From WJMT01 sp964445575 (GTDB lineage Bacteria > Acidobacteriota > Aminicenantia > Aminicenantales > Aminicenantaceae): DNA of 64,000 nucleotides. Of this stretch, positions 17,417-26,734 are shown piece by piece. The notes beneath the pieces were generated by a model. It did no database searches. It saw only the letters and a program-made list of their open reading frames with translations, and was not told the DNA's origin. Where the stretch lies: contig CAYULB010000005.1 in NCBI GenBank assembly GCA_964445575.1, forward strand, positions 22,424 to 86,423. The letters run 5' to 3'. The stretch's first letter is position 1. Each line of letters begins with the position of its first letter. The position numbers and the translations under genes are program-made.

Positions 17417-18135
17417 AGGAGAAAGCTATGAACGAGAAAAAAGATTTGATCATAAAGGCTGAAGCTGTTGAAAAAACTTATCATGATAATGGTGTGGATG
17501 TGCGGGCGGTTCGGGGCGTTGATATGGAAGTGAGTGCGGGAGAATTCTCTGCTATTGTCGGTCCGTCCGGTTCTGGGAAAACCACTTTACTCAATGTGAT
17601 ATCCGGACTGGACAGCCCTACTGCCGGAAAAGTTATTCTGGGCGGGCAGATGATCTCAGAGATGGAGGGCAAAGAACTGTCTGATTTCAGGCGCGATCAC
17701 ATCGGATTTATATTCCAGGCTTATAATTTGATTCCGGTTCTGAAAGTGGAGGAAAATGTGGAATACATCATGATGCTGCAGGGAGTATCCAAAGAAGAGC
17801 GCCATCGTCGGGTAGGAGAGATGCTGAAAGATGTGGGACTTCAGGGCATGGAAAATCGTTTTCCGCCTAAATTATCCGGAGGACAGCAGCAGCGGGTCGC
17901 CATTGCCCGTGCTATGGTATCCCAGCCCTCTCTGATTCTTGCGGATGAGCCCACCGCCAACCTGGATTCCAAAACAGGATCGGATTTACTGGATATGATG
18001 GCGGAATTGAATCAAAAAACCGGTATGACGTTTCTTTTCTCCACCCATGACCGTATGGTCATGCGCAAAGCCCGCAGAATCATCACACTGAAGGATGGCA
18101 AGGTTGCAAACGACGAGACCAAAGAGAGCCAATGA
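17413..18135 (+). CDS. ABC transporter ATP-binding protein, LolD/MacB type
   Basis: 240-residue ATPase. Walker A is GPSGSGKTT (about residues 52-60), followed by a Q-loop (FIFQAYNLIP). The signature LSGGQQQRVAIARA is near residue 155, Walker B is LILADEPTANLD, and the switch His is in STHDRMV. It powers the two permeases encoded just upstream. A second possible ATG lies 15 nt inside (17428) with GGAGAAAG before it. The stop overlaps the barrel gene by 4 bp. Confidence 0.95.
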   Translation: MKEKAMNEKKDLIIKAEAVEKTYHDNGVDVRAVRGVDMEVSAGEFSAIVGPSGSGKTTLLNVISGLDSPTAGKVILGGQMISEMEGKELSDFRRDHIGFIFQAYNLIPVLKVEENVEYIMMLQGVSKEERHRRVGEMLKDVGLQGMENRFPPKLSGGQQQRVAIARAMVSQPSLILADEPTANLDSKTGSDLLDMMAELNQKTGMTFLFSTHDRMVMRKARRIITLKDGKVANDETKESQ

Positions 18136-19397
18136 ACAAGATTCAGAACTGGATTCTTGGAGCTGCGGTCGTTTTATTTTTTTGCTGTCCTTTGGCTTCG
18201 CAGGGCATGAGAATCAGCGGATATTATAAGAATTTTTCCATCTTTTTTTCTATGCCTGAGATGCTGATTAATGAGGAGAGCTTATCGTCAAACCGTATGG
18301 GAGTGGTGACCAACCGCTTCCGGATGCAGATATCCGCTGATCTCTGGGATGATATAGAATTTAACCTGGCTTATGATCTTTCGCCCAGGATTCAGGACCC
18401 GGCCTTGTTTCAGGAAACCATGTTTTTTCCTGGAACAGTATCTCCAGGATATCGCCTGACTGATTTTCGGGATCAAATATACCCTCCACCCCAAGACCCT
18501 GCCAGCAGTTTTGGCTTATTCCATAATCTGGACCGCTTGGTGGTGATGAAGCGTTTCAGCTGGGCGGATCTCTATGTGGGACGACAGGCCGTCGCCTGGG
18601 GCAGTGCGAGGATCATCAATCCCACTGATATTATTGCCCCTTTTTCATTTAATCAGCTAGATACAGAGGAAAGGCGGGGTGTGGATGCCGTACGGCTGCG
18701 GATTCCTTTGGGAATGATGGACGAGCTTGACATGGGGGTAGTGTCCGGTCAAGATTTCAAAGCTGAGACAAGCGCCGTTTTTCTGCGCTGGAAGTTTTAT
18801 GTCTGGCGCACGGATATTTCCTTCCTTTCCCTGGCTTTCCGCCGCCACTTGCTGATTGGACTTAACTTGGCGCGGGCAATGGGGGGAGCGGGGGCATGGT
18901 GTGAAGCGGCTTTGGTTTTTCCGCGAATTTTTGAACAGGATTTGTTTGTCGAAGAAGATCGATATTTTCGGCTGTCCGCCGGTTTGGATTATAATTTCAC
19001 CTCCCGGTTTTACGGATTTGCAGAATACCATTTTAGTTCAGCCGGATCGAATCAGCCCCGGACTTATTTCGACCTGTTTTCAACCTCTGCGTTTCAAGAT
19101 GGTTCCGTATACTTGATGGGAAAACACTATCTCGGAGTGGGAGCCACATATCAGATCACTTCGCTGATGCCAGCGTCGGGTTTGCTGTTATTCAATGCCA
19201 GTGATAAATCTCTTACCTTGGCGCCCCAGTTGGAGTATAATATCTCTCCTGATATCTATCTTTCGGGAGGATGCTATCTGGGACTTGGTCCCGGACTTGA
19301 AGCGGCGGACCCTGGTCATCCTAAGGCCGTAGTCATGCGGTCAGAATTCGGAACCTATCCGGATATGGTTTTCACATCCTTCCGCATCTATTTTTAG
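18132..19397 (+). CDS. Predicted outer-membrane beta-barrel protein of the export cassette
   Basis: 421 residues, starting with a signal peptide (MNKIQNWILGAAVVLFFCCP). The rest is rich in alternating aromatic/hydrophobic strands and glycine turns (RFRMQISADLWDDIEFNLAY, GRQAVAWGSARIINPTD, SAGLDYNFTSRFYGFAEYHF) and ends with Phe, as outer-membrane barrels do. I do not recognise a named family. Its start overlaps the ATPase gene (ATGA), so it is translated with the transporter. It is likely the outer-membrane end of the same trans-envelope system. Confidence 0.8.
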   Translation: MNKIQNWILGAAVVLFFCCPLASQGMRISGYYKNFSIFFSMPEMLINEESLSSNRMGVVTNRFRMQISADLWDDIEFNLAYDLSPRIQDPALFQETMFFPGTVSPGYRLTDFRDQIYPPPQDPASSFGLFHNLDRLVVMKRFSWADLYVGRQAVAWGSARIINPTDIIAPFSFNQLDTEERRGVDAVRLRIPLGMMDELDMGVVSGQDFKAETSAVFLRWKFYVWRTDISFLSLAFRRHLLIGLNLARAMGGAGAWCEAALVFPRIFEQDLFVEEDRYFRLSAGLDYNFTSRFYGFAEYHFSSAGSNQPRTYFDLFSTSAFQDGSVYLMGKHYLGVGATYQITSLMPASGLLLFNASDKSLTLAPQLEYNISPDIYLSGGCYLGLGPGLEAADPGHPKAVVMRSEFGTYPDMVFTSFRIYF

Positions 19398-19437
19398 TCT
19401 ATCATCTCAAGGAGGAAGAAGCAGAGGACCTTCAGGA

Positions 19438-20016
19438 TCATTCCAGGTCAAGAGCATTGACCACATCTTGAATGGTGGTCAAGACCGCAAAACCATACGA
19501 CAGGTTCAACAAAGAAGCTTCGTGCATCGCCTTGTGGAAGGTTGCGGTTCCGTCTTTTGCAAAATAGACCTCGAATCCTCTCATGAATGCACTGCGGGCT
19601 GTTGTCTCGCAGCATAAATTGGTCAGCACACCGCAGACAATGACTTGACTAACTCCTTTGTCCCTCAGGGTCTTTTCCAAATCAGTATTGAGAAAACCAT
19701 CATACTGGTGCTTGATCACAGTTATGCCTTTGCTGGGTTCCAGGACATCCACAATCTCACTCATGGGGTTCTCTTCTCTGATTCTTTCTCTCCACCAGCG
19801 GAGCATGAGATTATCCTTGTGGTCGGAATCGATATGGCGGGTAAAAATGATGGGACGTTGACACTGGGTGAAGCAGTCCACGAGAGGCTTCAGTTTTTCA
19901 GCGAGTTTATCTGAATGGGGAACAAAAAAGCTGCTGTCTGGATCGCAAAAATGCCGCTGCATATCAATGACCAGCAGCGCGGCCTTGCCCTTTTGAATCT
20001 TGAAGTTATTACGCAT
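19438..20016 (-). CDS. Isochorismatase-family cysteine hydrolase
   Basis: 192-residue cytosolic hydrolase. The Asp-Lys-Cys triad is visible: Asp in LLVIDMQRHF (near residue 18), Lys in VIKHQYDGF (near residue 101) and Cys in VCGVLTNLCCETTARSA (near residue 134). The substrate could be an amide such as nicotinamide, a carbamoyl compound or isochorismate; the sequence does not decide. It is monocistronic and convergent with the barrel gene. Confidence 0.88.
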   Translation of the reverse strand: MRNNFKIQKGKAALLVIDMQRHFCDPDSSFFVPHSDKLAEKLKPLVDCFTQCQRPIIFTRHIDSDHKDNLMLRWWRERIREENPMSEIVDVLEPSKGITVIKHQYDGFLNTDLEKTLRDKGVSQVIVCGVLTNLCCETTARSAFMRGFEVYFAKDGTATFHKAMHEASLLNLSYGFAVLTTIQDVVNALDLE

Positions 20017-20338
20017 TTTATCCTCATTGAGGATAAAATACGGCCTTAAGGGATGTCAAGACATAACCTTAAAAAGGAGTTGGATAATCAGAAATTATTC
20101 ATTTTACCTTAAAGCCACTTAACCTTTCTCTGCGCAGACCATTCGCAAAAGAGAAACACTTCGAATGAAAACTAAATATTAAAAAACAACCTTTTTCATC
20201 AAAACAGCGTTCTAATTAATAGATTATCCTGAAAAAGCAGGTTCATTCGGGTAATGAAAAATATATGTCTGCTTGACGAGTGGGTTGATTTTTAGACCCA
20301 TACCATTGACTATATATAAATAAGGAAATGTCTGATTC
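20017..20338. other. AT-rich intergenic region without recognisable gene
   Basis: Region between the divergent isochorismatase and HExxxH-protein genes. I see no coding frame, tRNA or convincing paired promoter boxes. ATTGACTATATATAAATAAGG just before 20339 probably belongs to the start region of the downstream gene. Confidence 0.5.
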
Positions 20339-21613
20339 ATGAAATCACAGTTATTCCGCCAAGTAATGACTATTTTATTAACCATGTCATTCTGCGCTCT
20401 TTCCCCCTTTCATCTTAAGGGTGAGGGAGTCCGTTACGCTATTGTTTTTGACCTCACTCAGTCCTCCAGATTCGGGGCAGAAAATTTACTGAGCGGACAC
20501 AAATTGATTTTTTCACTCCAGGAGAAAGTCCTGCCGCCATCCTTGACTGAAGAAGCCACCGCTCTTTCAAAAACAGGAGGGATCGCTTACCGGCTGGCTA
20601 AAGCGGTTCTCCTGGATAATGTCATCAATCATTTCACCTTCCTTGTTCAGCACGAGGTCTTCGGTCATGGAGCCAGGTATCGTGAATTTGGATATCAGGG
20701 CATCCGGTATGAGCTCAATCTTTTTTTTCCGTGGGGTTCGGGAAAAGGATGGACCAGCGGCCGCGGATCCCCGTCAGACCGAAGAGTGTCTGTTCAGGAG
20801 CTTATGGTAGCAGGAGCTGGAGGAGTGGAAGCCAACTCTCTGTTGGCACGCCGCCTGAGGATGAACTGGATGTTAGAAGGTCAAATGGCATACGGGGAAT
20901 CCATGCTGTATTTGTACACGGCCAATGATCTGCTGGCATACATATGGAGAACCCGATGGAAGATCCGAGGATTAAAGGGAAATGACATCCTCAATTGGCT
21001 GCGCCGACTCAACTCCTTTGAAGGTCATATCTTGGAAGATGACTACCGCCTGACTTTAAATGACCTGTGCTGGCATTCCTGGGTCAATCTTTTCAGCCCC
21101 TTTAATTATTTTGCGCTTTATAACCTTTTTGTGCCTTATCTGTGGCATGGTGAAACCCATTCCGGCATTCCCATGATCCGAATAGGAGAGCCCAAGTATC
21201 TTCCTTCCCTAAGAATAGGGCTCACTCCTTACGGCACAGAATTCGTCCAAGAGAACTACATAAAAAAAGACGAGCAGCTGCATGTAGTGTCAATACGCAT
21301 CGGGGAACCCACATTCCATCGGTTCTGGGGAATCGGCTGGGAATGTTGGAACCTGATGGACAGGAAAAATTTCAGCCTGGACAGTCGGGTTGATCTGTGG
21401 AACCAAGCTGAACTGGTGTTGGGAGATGAAGATGGCTTTATAAGCCAGAGTGGATGGGGGGGTTCAGCTGTTGTGACCGGTCATTTAAAAAACATAAAAC
21501 CTCTGGGAGTCGGCGCGCTGCTCGAGCTGGGATACAAAACCGCAGGTTTTCTGGAAGGAGAACAGCTTCAGAAAGGGATTATTTTCCGGGTTGGTTTGAC
21601 CTATTGGGAATAA
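20339..21613 (+). CDS. Exported hypothetical protein with an HExxxHG motif
   Basis: 424 residues with a signal peptide (about residues 1-29, ending HLKGEG). A hydrophobic helix carries QHEVFGHGARYREFGYQG (near residue 105). The HE-three-residues-HG pattern looks like a metal site but does not have the HExxH spacing of classical zinc proteases. The C-terminal half is strand-rich and ends GLTYWE with an aromatic residue, suggesting a membrane-associated barrel-like domain. No family recognised. The gene ends 24 bp before the large FtsX permease and may be co-transcribed with it. Confidence 0.75.
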   Translation: MKSQLFRQVMTILLTMSFCALSPFHLKGEGVRYAIVFDLTQSSRFGAENLLSGHKLIFSLQEKVLPPSLTEEATALSKTGGIAYRLAKAVLLDNVINHFTFLVQHEVFGHGARYREFGYQGIRYELNLFFPWGSGKGWTSGRGSPSDRRVSVQELMVAGAGGVEANSLLARRLRMNWMLEGQMAYGESMLYLYTANDLLAYIWRTRWKIRGLKGNDILNWLRRLNSFEGHILEDDYRLTLNDLCWHSWVNLFSPFNYFALYNLFVPYLWHGETHSGIPMIRIGEPKYLPSLRIGLTPYGTEFVQENYIKKDEQLHVVSIRIGEPTFHRFWGIGWECWNLMDRKNFSLDSRVDLWNQAELVLGDEDGFISQSGWGGSAVVTGHLKNIKPLGVGALLELGYKTAGFLEGEQLQKGIIFRVGLTYWE

Positions 21614-21637
21614 AATGAATCTTTAAGGTGATGACCC

Positions 21638-24043
21638 ATGATTAAAAATTACATAACAGTGGCTTGGAGAAACATCCTCTGCTTCAAAGGGCATTCTTTG
21701 ATCAATATCACTGGACTGGCCGTGAGTCTGATGTTCTGCATCCTGGCTGTGGTTTTTGTCAAGCATGAGCGGTCCTTTGACCGTTTTCATGATAATGCGG
21801 ACCGCATCCATCTGCTCTATCATCAGACTGGCTCCGGAAGCCGCAAGCCTTCAGGTGCGACTCCACCTGTGCTGGCTCCCACCATTGCTGAGTCCATCCC
21901 AGGGATTGAACACATAGTCAGAGTTTACGGATGGGACATAAAGGACGGCACTCCTGTTCGCTCTGAGGACCGGGTTTTGATGATGAGGGGATTTCATGTG
22001 GATCCGGATTTTCTGCGTGTATTCTCATTCCCCCATGTTTCCGGTGAAAGAGAAACCGCCCTCAATGATCCTTCCTCCATGGTGATCACCTGCGCAATGG
22101 CGGAAAGCCTGTTTGGAGAAAAGGATCCTTTAGGCCGCGAGGTCCGGGTCCAGCTTCGGAGTGGAGAAAAATCTTTTTATGTCCGAAGCATAGTCGATCT
22201 TCCCAAATCCTCCAGCATGCGGTTTGATTTTCTCATACATTACCAAAACCGGGGTCAGTGGTCGAGGAATTGGGGTTCGAATAATGTCTACACCTATGCT
22301 CTTCTGGAAGAGGGAGTCACACGGAAGGATATGGAATCACGGCTGCTGGCCTTTTTTAAAAATTATTTCAAAGATGATTCAGGCTCAGGCCGCAGTCATT
22401 TCGGATCTGCTGAAAGACTAGTCAAACTCATGCCTTTACCGGATATGTATCTTAACACAGAAATACGGGAGTGGCTGACCATCCAAAGCGATCCGGCCTC
22501 TTCTTCTATCCTCATGGGGATCGCCCTGGTTGTTCTTCTCACGGCTTGTGTGAATTTCGTAAATTTGTCTCTGGGGATTTCAGCTCGGCGAGCTAAAGAA
22601 GTGGGTCTGCGTAAGGTAGTAGGGGCAGGGCAGAGTCAAATCATCGGGCAGCATCTGAGTGAGTCTTTGCTGCTCACCTTGATTTCCCTGATGGTAGGGC
22701 TTTTTCTGACCGCCTCCCTTCTTCCATCGTTTGCCCAGTTAATGGACCGGGAACTGAGCTTTGAGTTTGGAAGCCTGGTCTTCCCGCTTCTGGCCATTAC
22801 CACGGGAGTTGGTATAGCGGCGGGAATGTACCCGGCACTGGTCCTCTCTCGTCTTGAGCCTCAAACCGCTCTTAAAGAGAAATTTGTGCTTAAGCCAAAA
22901 AACCCAATAGGAACCGCACTGCTGGTATTCCAGTTTGGAATTTCTGTAGGACTTATTGTCGCTACCCTAGTTATGTCCAGCCAGATGCGTCACATGAGGG
23001 AGAAGAACCTGGGCTTTGATCCCCAGCAGGTGGTGGTGGTTGATGGAGGAGGAAGGTGGACCGGTATGGACGAAACTGCCATGCGGAGGGTCCTGACCGC
23101 TTACAGAAAAGCCGCAGCTCAGCATGAGGAGATTGAATACGCCACCATGACCAGCATGCTTTTTGTATCCCTAAGCCAGTGGGGAACTGGATATGAAGTG
23201 AACAGCGAAGAGATTCCAATACGGATGTATGCCGTGGATTATGACTTTATTCAGACCATCGGCGCTCATATGGTTCAGGGCCGGGAATTTTCCCGCGACT
23301 TTCCCGGAGATGCCCAAAATTCTGTCATGGTCAACCAGGCCCTGGTCAAAGCCATGGGGTGGGAAGAACCCATTGGTCAGAGCTTTCCTTCAGAAAGAGA
23401 GGATTTGGCAGGACAGGTGATTGGGGTAGTGGGAGATATGCATCTTAAATCCCTTCACCACGAGATCCAGCCTGCTGTTTTTCATTTAGAGGTTAGAAAC
23501 GGCTTTTACCGCTACATCCTTATCCGGGGAAAGACAGATGATTGGAGCCAGACTCTGAAACTTCTCCGTGGCATCTGGAAGGATGCCGCGCCTGGCCGGC
23601 CGTTTCAGTATAAATTTCTGGATAATGAAGTGGACCGAGTTTTCAGGGAAGACCAAAGATGGGCTGACCTGGCTCTCTATGCCTCTGTGTTTGCGGTTCT
23701 TATTGCCTGCATGGGGGCCTTTGGTTTGATTTCACTGGCACTGACCCGCCGAACTAAAGAAATCGGCATCCGAAAAGTATTGGGGGCAAGCGAAGGTTCC
23801 CTATTGACCCTCATGTCCAAGGACTTTCTGGTCTTGATCGCTGCTGCTGCAGGGGTGGCCTGTCCCATAACTTACTTCCTTTTGCAGGGATGGCTGCAAA
23901 AATTCGCTTACCGGATCGAGCTGAGCCTTTGGCCCTTTCTTTTAGGGGCTTTGATCACCACTTCGGTCATCATGGGTTCAATCCTGGTTAAAATCATGAA
24001 AACAGCCCGCACAAATCCTGTGGAAGCACTGCGCTACGAGTAG
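21638..24043 (+). CDS. Large ABC transporter permease with two FtsX domains
   Basis: 801-residue inner-membrane protein of the MacB-like type found in Acidobacteria and Bacteroidetes. An N-terminal membrane helix follows MIKNYITVAWRNIL. A periplasmic domain is followed by FtsX core 1 (about residues 285-395, with RRAKEVGLRKVVGAGQSQI). A second periplasmic domain precedes FtsX core 2 (about residues 680-800, with RRTKEIGIRKVLGASEGSLL). The C-terminal NPVEALRYE is typical. No ATPase gene is next to it; the LolD-like ATPase at 17413-18135 or one elsewhere would be needed. Confidence 0.92.
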   Translation: MIKNYITVAWRNILCFKGHSLINITGLAVSLMFCILAVVFVKHERSFDRFHDNADRIHLLYHQTGSGSRKPSGATPPVLAPTIAESIPGIEHIVRVYGWDIKDGTPVRSEDRVLMMRGFHVDPDFLRVFSFPHVSGERETALNDPSSMVITCAMAESLFGEKDPLGREVRVQLRSGEKSFYVRSIVDLPKSSSMRFDFLIHYQNRGQWSRNWGSNNVYTYALLEEGVTRKDMESRLLAFFKNYFKDDSGSGRSHFGSAERLVKLMPLPDMYLNTEIREWLTIQSDPASSSILMGIALVVLLTACVNFVNLSLGISARRAKEVGLRKVVGAGQSQIIGQHLSESLLLTLISLMVGLFLTASLLPSFAQLMDRELSFEFGSLVFPLLAITTGVGIAAGMYPALVLSRLEPQTALKEKFVLKPKNPIGTALLVFQFGISVGLIVATLVMSSQMRHMREKNLGFDPQQVVVVDGGGRWTGMDETAMRRVLTAYRKAAAQHEEIEYATMTSMLFVSLSQWGTGYEVNSEEIPIRMYAVDYDFIQTIGAHMVQGREFSRDFPGDAQNSVMVNQALVKAMGWEEPIGQSFPSEREDLAGQVIGVVGDMHLKSLHHEIQPAVFHLEVRNGFYRYILIRGKTDDWSQTLKLLRGIWKDAAPGRPFQYKFLDNEVDRVFREDQRWADLALYASVFAVLIACMGAFGLISLALTRRTKEIGIRKVLGASEGSLLTLMSKDFLVLIAAAAGVACPITYFLLQGWLQKFAYRIELSLWPFLLGALITTSVIMGSILVKIMKTARTNPVEALRYE

Positions 24044-24295
24044 GAAAATACGTTTTTGTTATAGAAGGTTTTTCCTAATAGTTCAAACATAAGGAAATTG
24101 GAGAAAAATCACCGCAGAAAGAATAAAAGAAACGGATCGGGATTATGTGAAAGACTGTTTTATGGTAAATGTTTTATGGGGTCGCCCCTTAGAGCCCCCT
24201 TTTGATGCCCCCGAACCAGCGGTTTAAGGATGTTTGCATCCACAAGCACTGTTTTTTACCCCTAAACTTGATAGAGATCAAACCAGGGAATAGCG

Positions 24296-24451
24296 GTGAT
24301 TCCTAATCTGAGTCCGGCGGCGGATTTGATCCCGGACTGCCTGCTGGTGACAATTCCGGGCTGCGATCATATCTACTCTGATCCGGAACATTTTGAATGT
24401 CTGTTAAATTTGGTTTCCGGGTTTATCATCCGGCATATGGGTGGATTGTAA
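24296..24451 (+). pseudogene. Possible alpha/beta-hydrolase C-terminal fragment
   Basis: A 51-codon open frame begins with GTG in the otherwise empty 24044-24468 region. It encodes VIPNLSPAADLIPDCLLVTI, then PGCDHIYSDPEHFECLLNLV and SGFI. The PGCDHIYSDPEHF piece resembles the segment around the catalytic His at the end of alpha/beta hydrolases. No upstream part of such a gene is visible, so it is read as a remnant. The remaining bases of 24044-24295 show nothing recognisable. Confidence 0.35.
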
Positions 24452-24468
24452 AAAGAGCCGAAAAAAAA

Positions 24469-25191
24469 TCATATTTCTACCTGCAAATTAGGATTGTTCA
24501 AGTAAACAAAACTGTCTCGGGGGTTGAAGTGTATTTCCAGGGCATGGATTCCAACGCCGCCGGCTTTTGCTTTTTTAAGGTTTTTATAGATGACCGGGTC
24601 TGCTTTACGAAAAGGTTTAAAAGAATCAACGCCCGGTAAAGCTGCGATAAATACAATGAGACTGCGCCCGCCCTTTTTAACATGGGCTGTCAATTCCTCG
24701 ATGTGGCGCTGCCCCCTGACTGTGGGGCAGTCGGGATACATCGCTGAGGAGCCGTCTCTCAAGACCGCGCTTTTAACTTCACAGAGAACTGTCTCGCCCC
24801 GGCATTTGAACTCATAATCCAGGAGGGAGGTATTAAGCCGGGGATTCCTTTTTACGAAATGGCAACCTTTGAGCCAGGGAAGAAGGCGCTGTTTAAAGGC
24901 GGTTTCAAAGCTCCGCATTTGCAGCTGAGTGTCAATAAGGGCGCCAAAACCTTTATCATGAATAGCAAAAAGACGGAAATCGGTTTCGGCGGTTGATGGG
25001 GTGGGAAAACAGAATGCCGGTTTATTTTTGACTAAAAATTCAGCAAGTCTGCCTGTATTATTAATATGCGCACGGCGCTTTTTGCCGTTAACGATGATCT
25101 CCACTACAAAGCGGTTATCACGCTGTATAATACGGCATTTTTGTACATTTTTGATTTTGACTAGCGGAAAATAATTCCTGGCGGATGACAT
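24469..25191 (-). CDS. sfsA: SfsA family DNA/RNA nuclease-like protein
   Basis: About 240 residues of the sugar fermentation stimulation protein A family, which has an OB-like N-terminus and a PD-(D/E)xK nuclease fold. Family marks are RRAHINNTGRLAEFL (typically HxxNxGR), LLDYEFKCRGETVLCEVKSA (the D and ExK metal-site residues), MYPDCPTVRGQRHIEEL and RSLIVFIAAL. The ATG at 25191 is chosen over 25251, because the family homology begins at about FPLVKIKN. Its biological role in bacteria is not well defined. Confidence 0.88.
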   Translation of the reverse strand: MSSARNYFPLVKIKNVQKCRIIQRDNRFVVEIIVNGKKRRAHINNTGRLAEFLVKNKPAFCFPTPSTAETDFRLFAIHDKGFGALIDTQLQMRSFETAFKQRLLPWLKGCHFVKRNPRLNTSLLDYEFKCRGETVLCEVKSAVLRDGSSAMYPDCPTVRGQRHIEELTAHVKKGGRSLIVFIAALPGVDSFKPFRKADPVIYKNLKKAKAGGVGIHALEIHFNPRDSFVYLNNPNLQVEI

Positions 25192-25339
25192 GCACCTGAT
25201 CTGTCCTGGTTGTTTTAATAACATGATACCTGATTGTGACCAGAGCTGCAATAAATGTGAATATAAACGTATTTGCTATGAAAGGAATCTAGGGGAAATC
25301 TTCAGTACAGGCGGAATGAATTCCTTTGACACGTTTCCT

Positions 25340-25486
25340 TTATGCTGTTGACATTGCGGAGACACTGGGATTTTGGGTCATTTTTTGATAATTGCCCATA
25401 TTATCGGACAGTTCTGCCGTGCTTTCTTTACCGGCTGAGATATAACCTGCTCCGATACCCATGCTGAATTGGGGCATTAAATGAAT
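25340..25486 (-). pseudogene. 3' fragment of an outer-membrane-type protein, cut by the scaffold gap
   Basis: From the edge of the N gap the minus strand reads IHLMPQFSMGIGAGYISAGK, then ESTAELSDNMGNYQKM and a stop after SAMSTA. The MPQFSMGIGAGY start resembles strands of a beta-barrel. The stop comes soon after, without a barrel-like C-terminus, so the gene is either frameshifted or truncated. Its 5' part lies in the gap or is missing. Confidence 0.35.
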
Positions 25487-25586
25487 NNNNNNNNNNNNNN
25501 NNNNNNNNNNNNNNNNNNNNNNNNNNNNNNNNNNNNNNNNNNNNNNNNNNNNNNNNNNNNNNNNNNNNNNNNNNNNNNNNNNNNNN
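25487..25586. other. Assembly gap of 100 N
   Basis: Exactly 100 unknown bases, the usual scaffold-gap placeholder, so the real length is unknown. The flanking sequences do not overlap each other. The USP gene stop codon lies directly to its right. Confidence 0.98.
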
Positions 25587-25587
25587 C

Positions 25588-26466
25588 CTACGGTTTGCAA
25601 AAACGGGAGGGGAGAGCAAAAACAGGCACTGAGCTGTGAGCAACCACTTTCTCAGTAGTGCTCCCTAGAAAAAAACGCTCCACCGCCCCAGGCCCGCAGG
25701 TGGAAATCACGATCATATCACATTGGTGCTTTTTAGCATAATCCACAATCCCAACCTCTGCGTTCAGGGAGTGAACCACCGCCTCAGAGACTTTAATGCC
25801 TTCCTGTTCTCTTTTTTTCCGTCTTGAAAGCCTCTTATGAACCGCGTCGATCATTTCATCAAGTACCCGAGGCGGAAATTTCTGGTCATGCAGCTCCAGT
25901 ACATGCAGCAGAACCAGCTCTGAATCGAAACCTTTGGCCAGCTTCCAAGCGTAATCTCTCTCGATTTCTTCGTGTTCTGAGAAATCAGTGGGGACAAGAA
26001 TCCGATTAAAAGCCAGCTTTTTGGTCTTCTTTTTAGTCAAGAGCATAGGCACTTTTGAGCTGCGCAGGATCTGATTGGCCACACTCCCGATAAAGAGTTT
26101 TTCCAGGGCTGAAAGGCCTCTTTTTCCCATGACAATCAGGTCAAAAGGCTCCTCCTCGGCAGCTTTAACAATTTCCTTGGCAGGATTCCCTTCCCTGATA
26201 AGGGAGCGAAATTTTGATTTGTGGGCTTTTTTGATCCGCTCCAGCTCTTCCAGGGCATTCTGTTTGATAGTATCGATTCGCCGGACCAGTTCTCCCTTAA
26301 CAGATACCGCTGTATTGTAGAGTGAAGAGGGGAAATCCGGGACTACATGCAGAGCTGACAGCTCTGCTTTAAAGACTTCTGCCATATACGCGGCATGCCG
26401 CAGAGCCTCCTGGGCCTCATCAGAAAAATCTGTGGGCCAGAGAATTTTTTTTAGAAAATCTGACAT
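25588..26466 (-). CDS. Tandem universal stress protein (two UspA domains)
   Basis: 292 residues with two Usp domains (about 1-148 and 154-290), each starting with a strand ending PTDFS. The first domain has the ATP-binding loop pattern MGKRGLSALEKLFIGS. The second has TCGPGAVERFFLGSTTEKV, so it also fits nucleotide binding. Start at 26466 is fixed by AAGGAG 7 nt upstream; a longer frame to 26580 lacks such a site. Usp proteins help survival under starvation and stress. The stop codon is 2 bp from the scaffold gap. Confidence 0.92.
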   Translation of the reverse strand: MSDFLKKILWPTDFSDEAQEALRHAAYMAEVFKAELSALHVVPDFPSSLYNTAVSVKGELVRRIDTIKQNALEELERIKKAHKSKFRSLIREGNPAKEIVKAAEEEPFDLIVMGKRGLSALEKLFIGSVANQILRSSKVPMLLTKKKTKKLAFNRILVPTDFSEHEEIERDYAWKLAKGFDSELVLLHVLELHDQKFPPRVLDEMIDAVHKRLSRRKKREQEGIKVSEAVVHSLNAEVGIVDYAKKHQCDMIVISTCGPGAVERFFLGSTTEKVVAHSSVPVFALPSRFCKP

Positions 26467-26524
26467 TTTATGCTCCTTAATTTGTCTGACCTGTTCATGA
26501 AGATCCTTGAAAGAAGTTATGATT

Positions 26525-26552
26525 ATTTTAGCAGGAAAAACCAAAAAGACAA
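26525..26552 (-). promoter_or_regulatory. Putative promoter of the usp gene
   Basis: On the minus strand TTGTCT and TAAAAT are separated by 16 bp. The -10 ends about 58 bp before the ATG at 26466. Confidence 0.5.
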
Positions 26553-26734
26553 TGTTTTTCGCTCTAAAAAGAAGACGCAAGTTCCCAGGGAAGGAAAAAG
26601 CTGACTTCCCTATTTTAAGGGAACATTTTTTAGGGGAAAATATATTTCACCCCTTAATTCACCCCTTGCGGTGATTGTTTTATATGTGGGGGAGTAATAC
26701 TCTTGTTTCTATAAAAATATTCTTGTGCAGGAAA

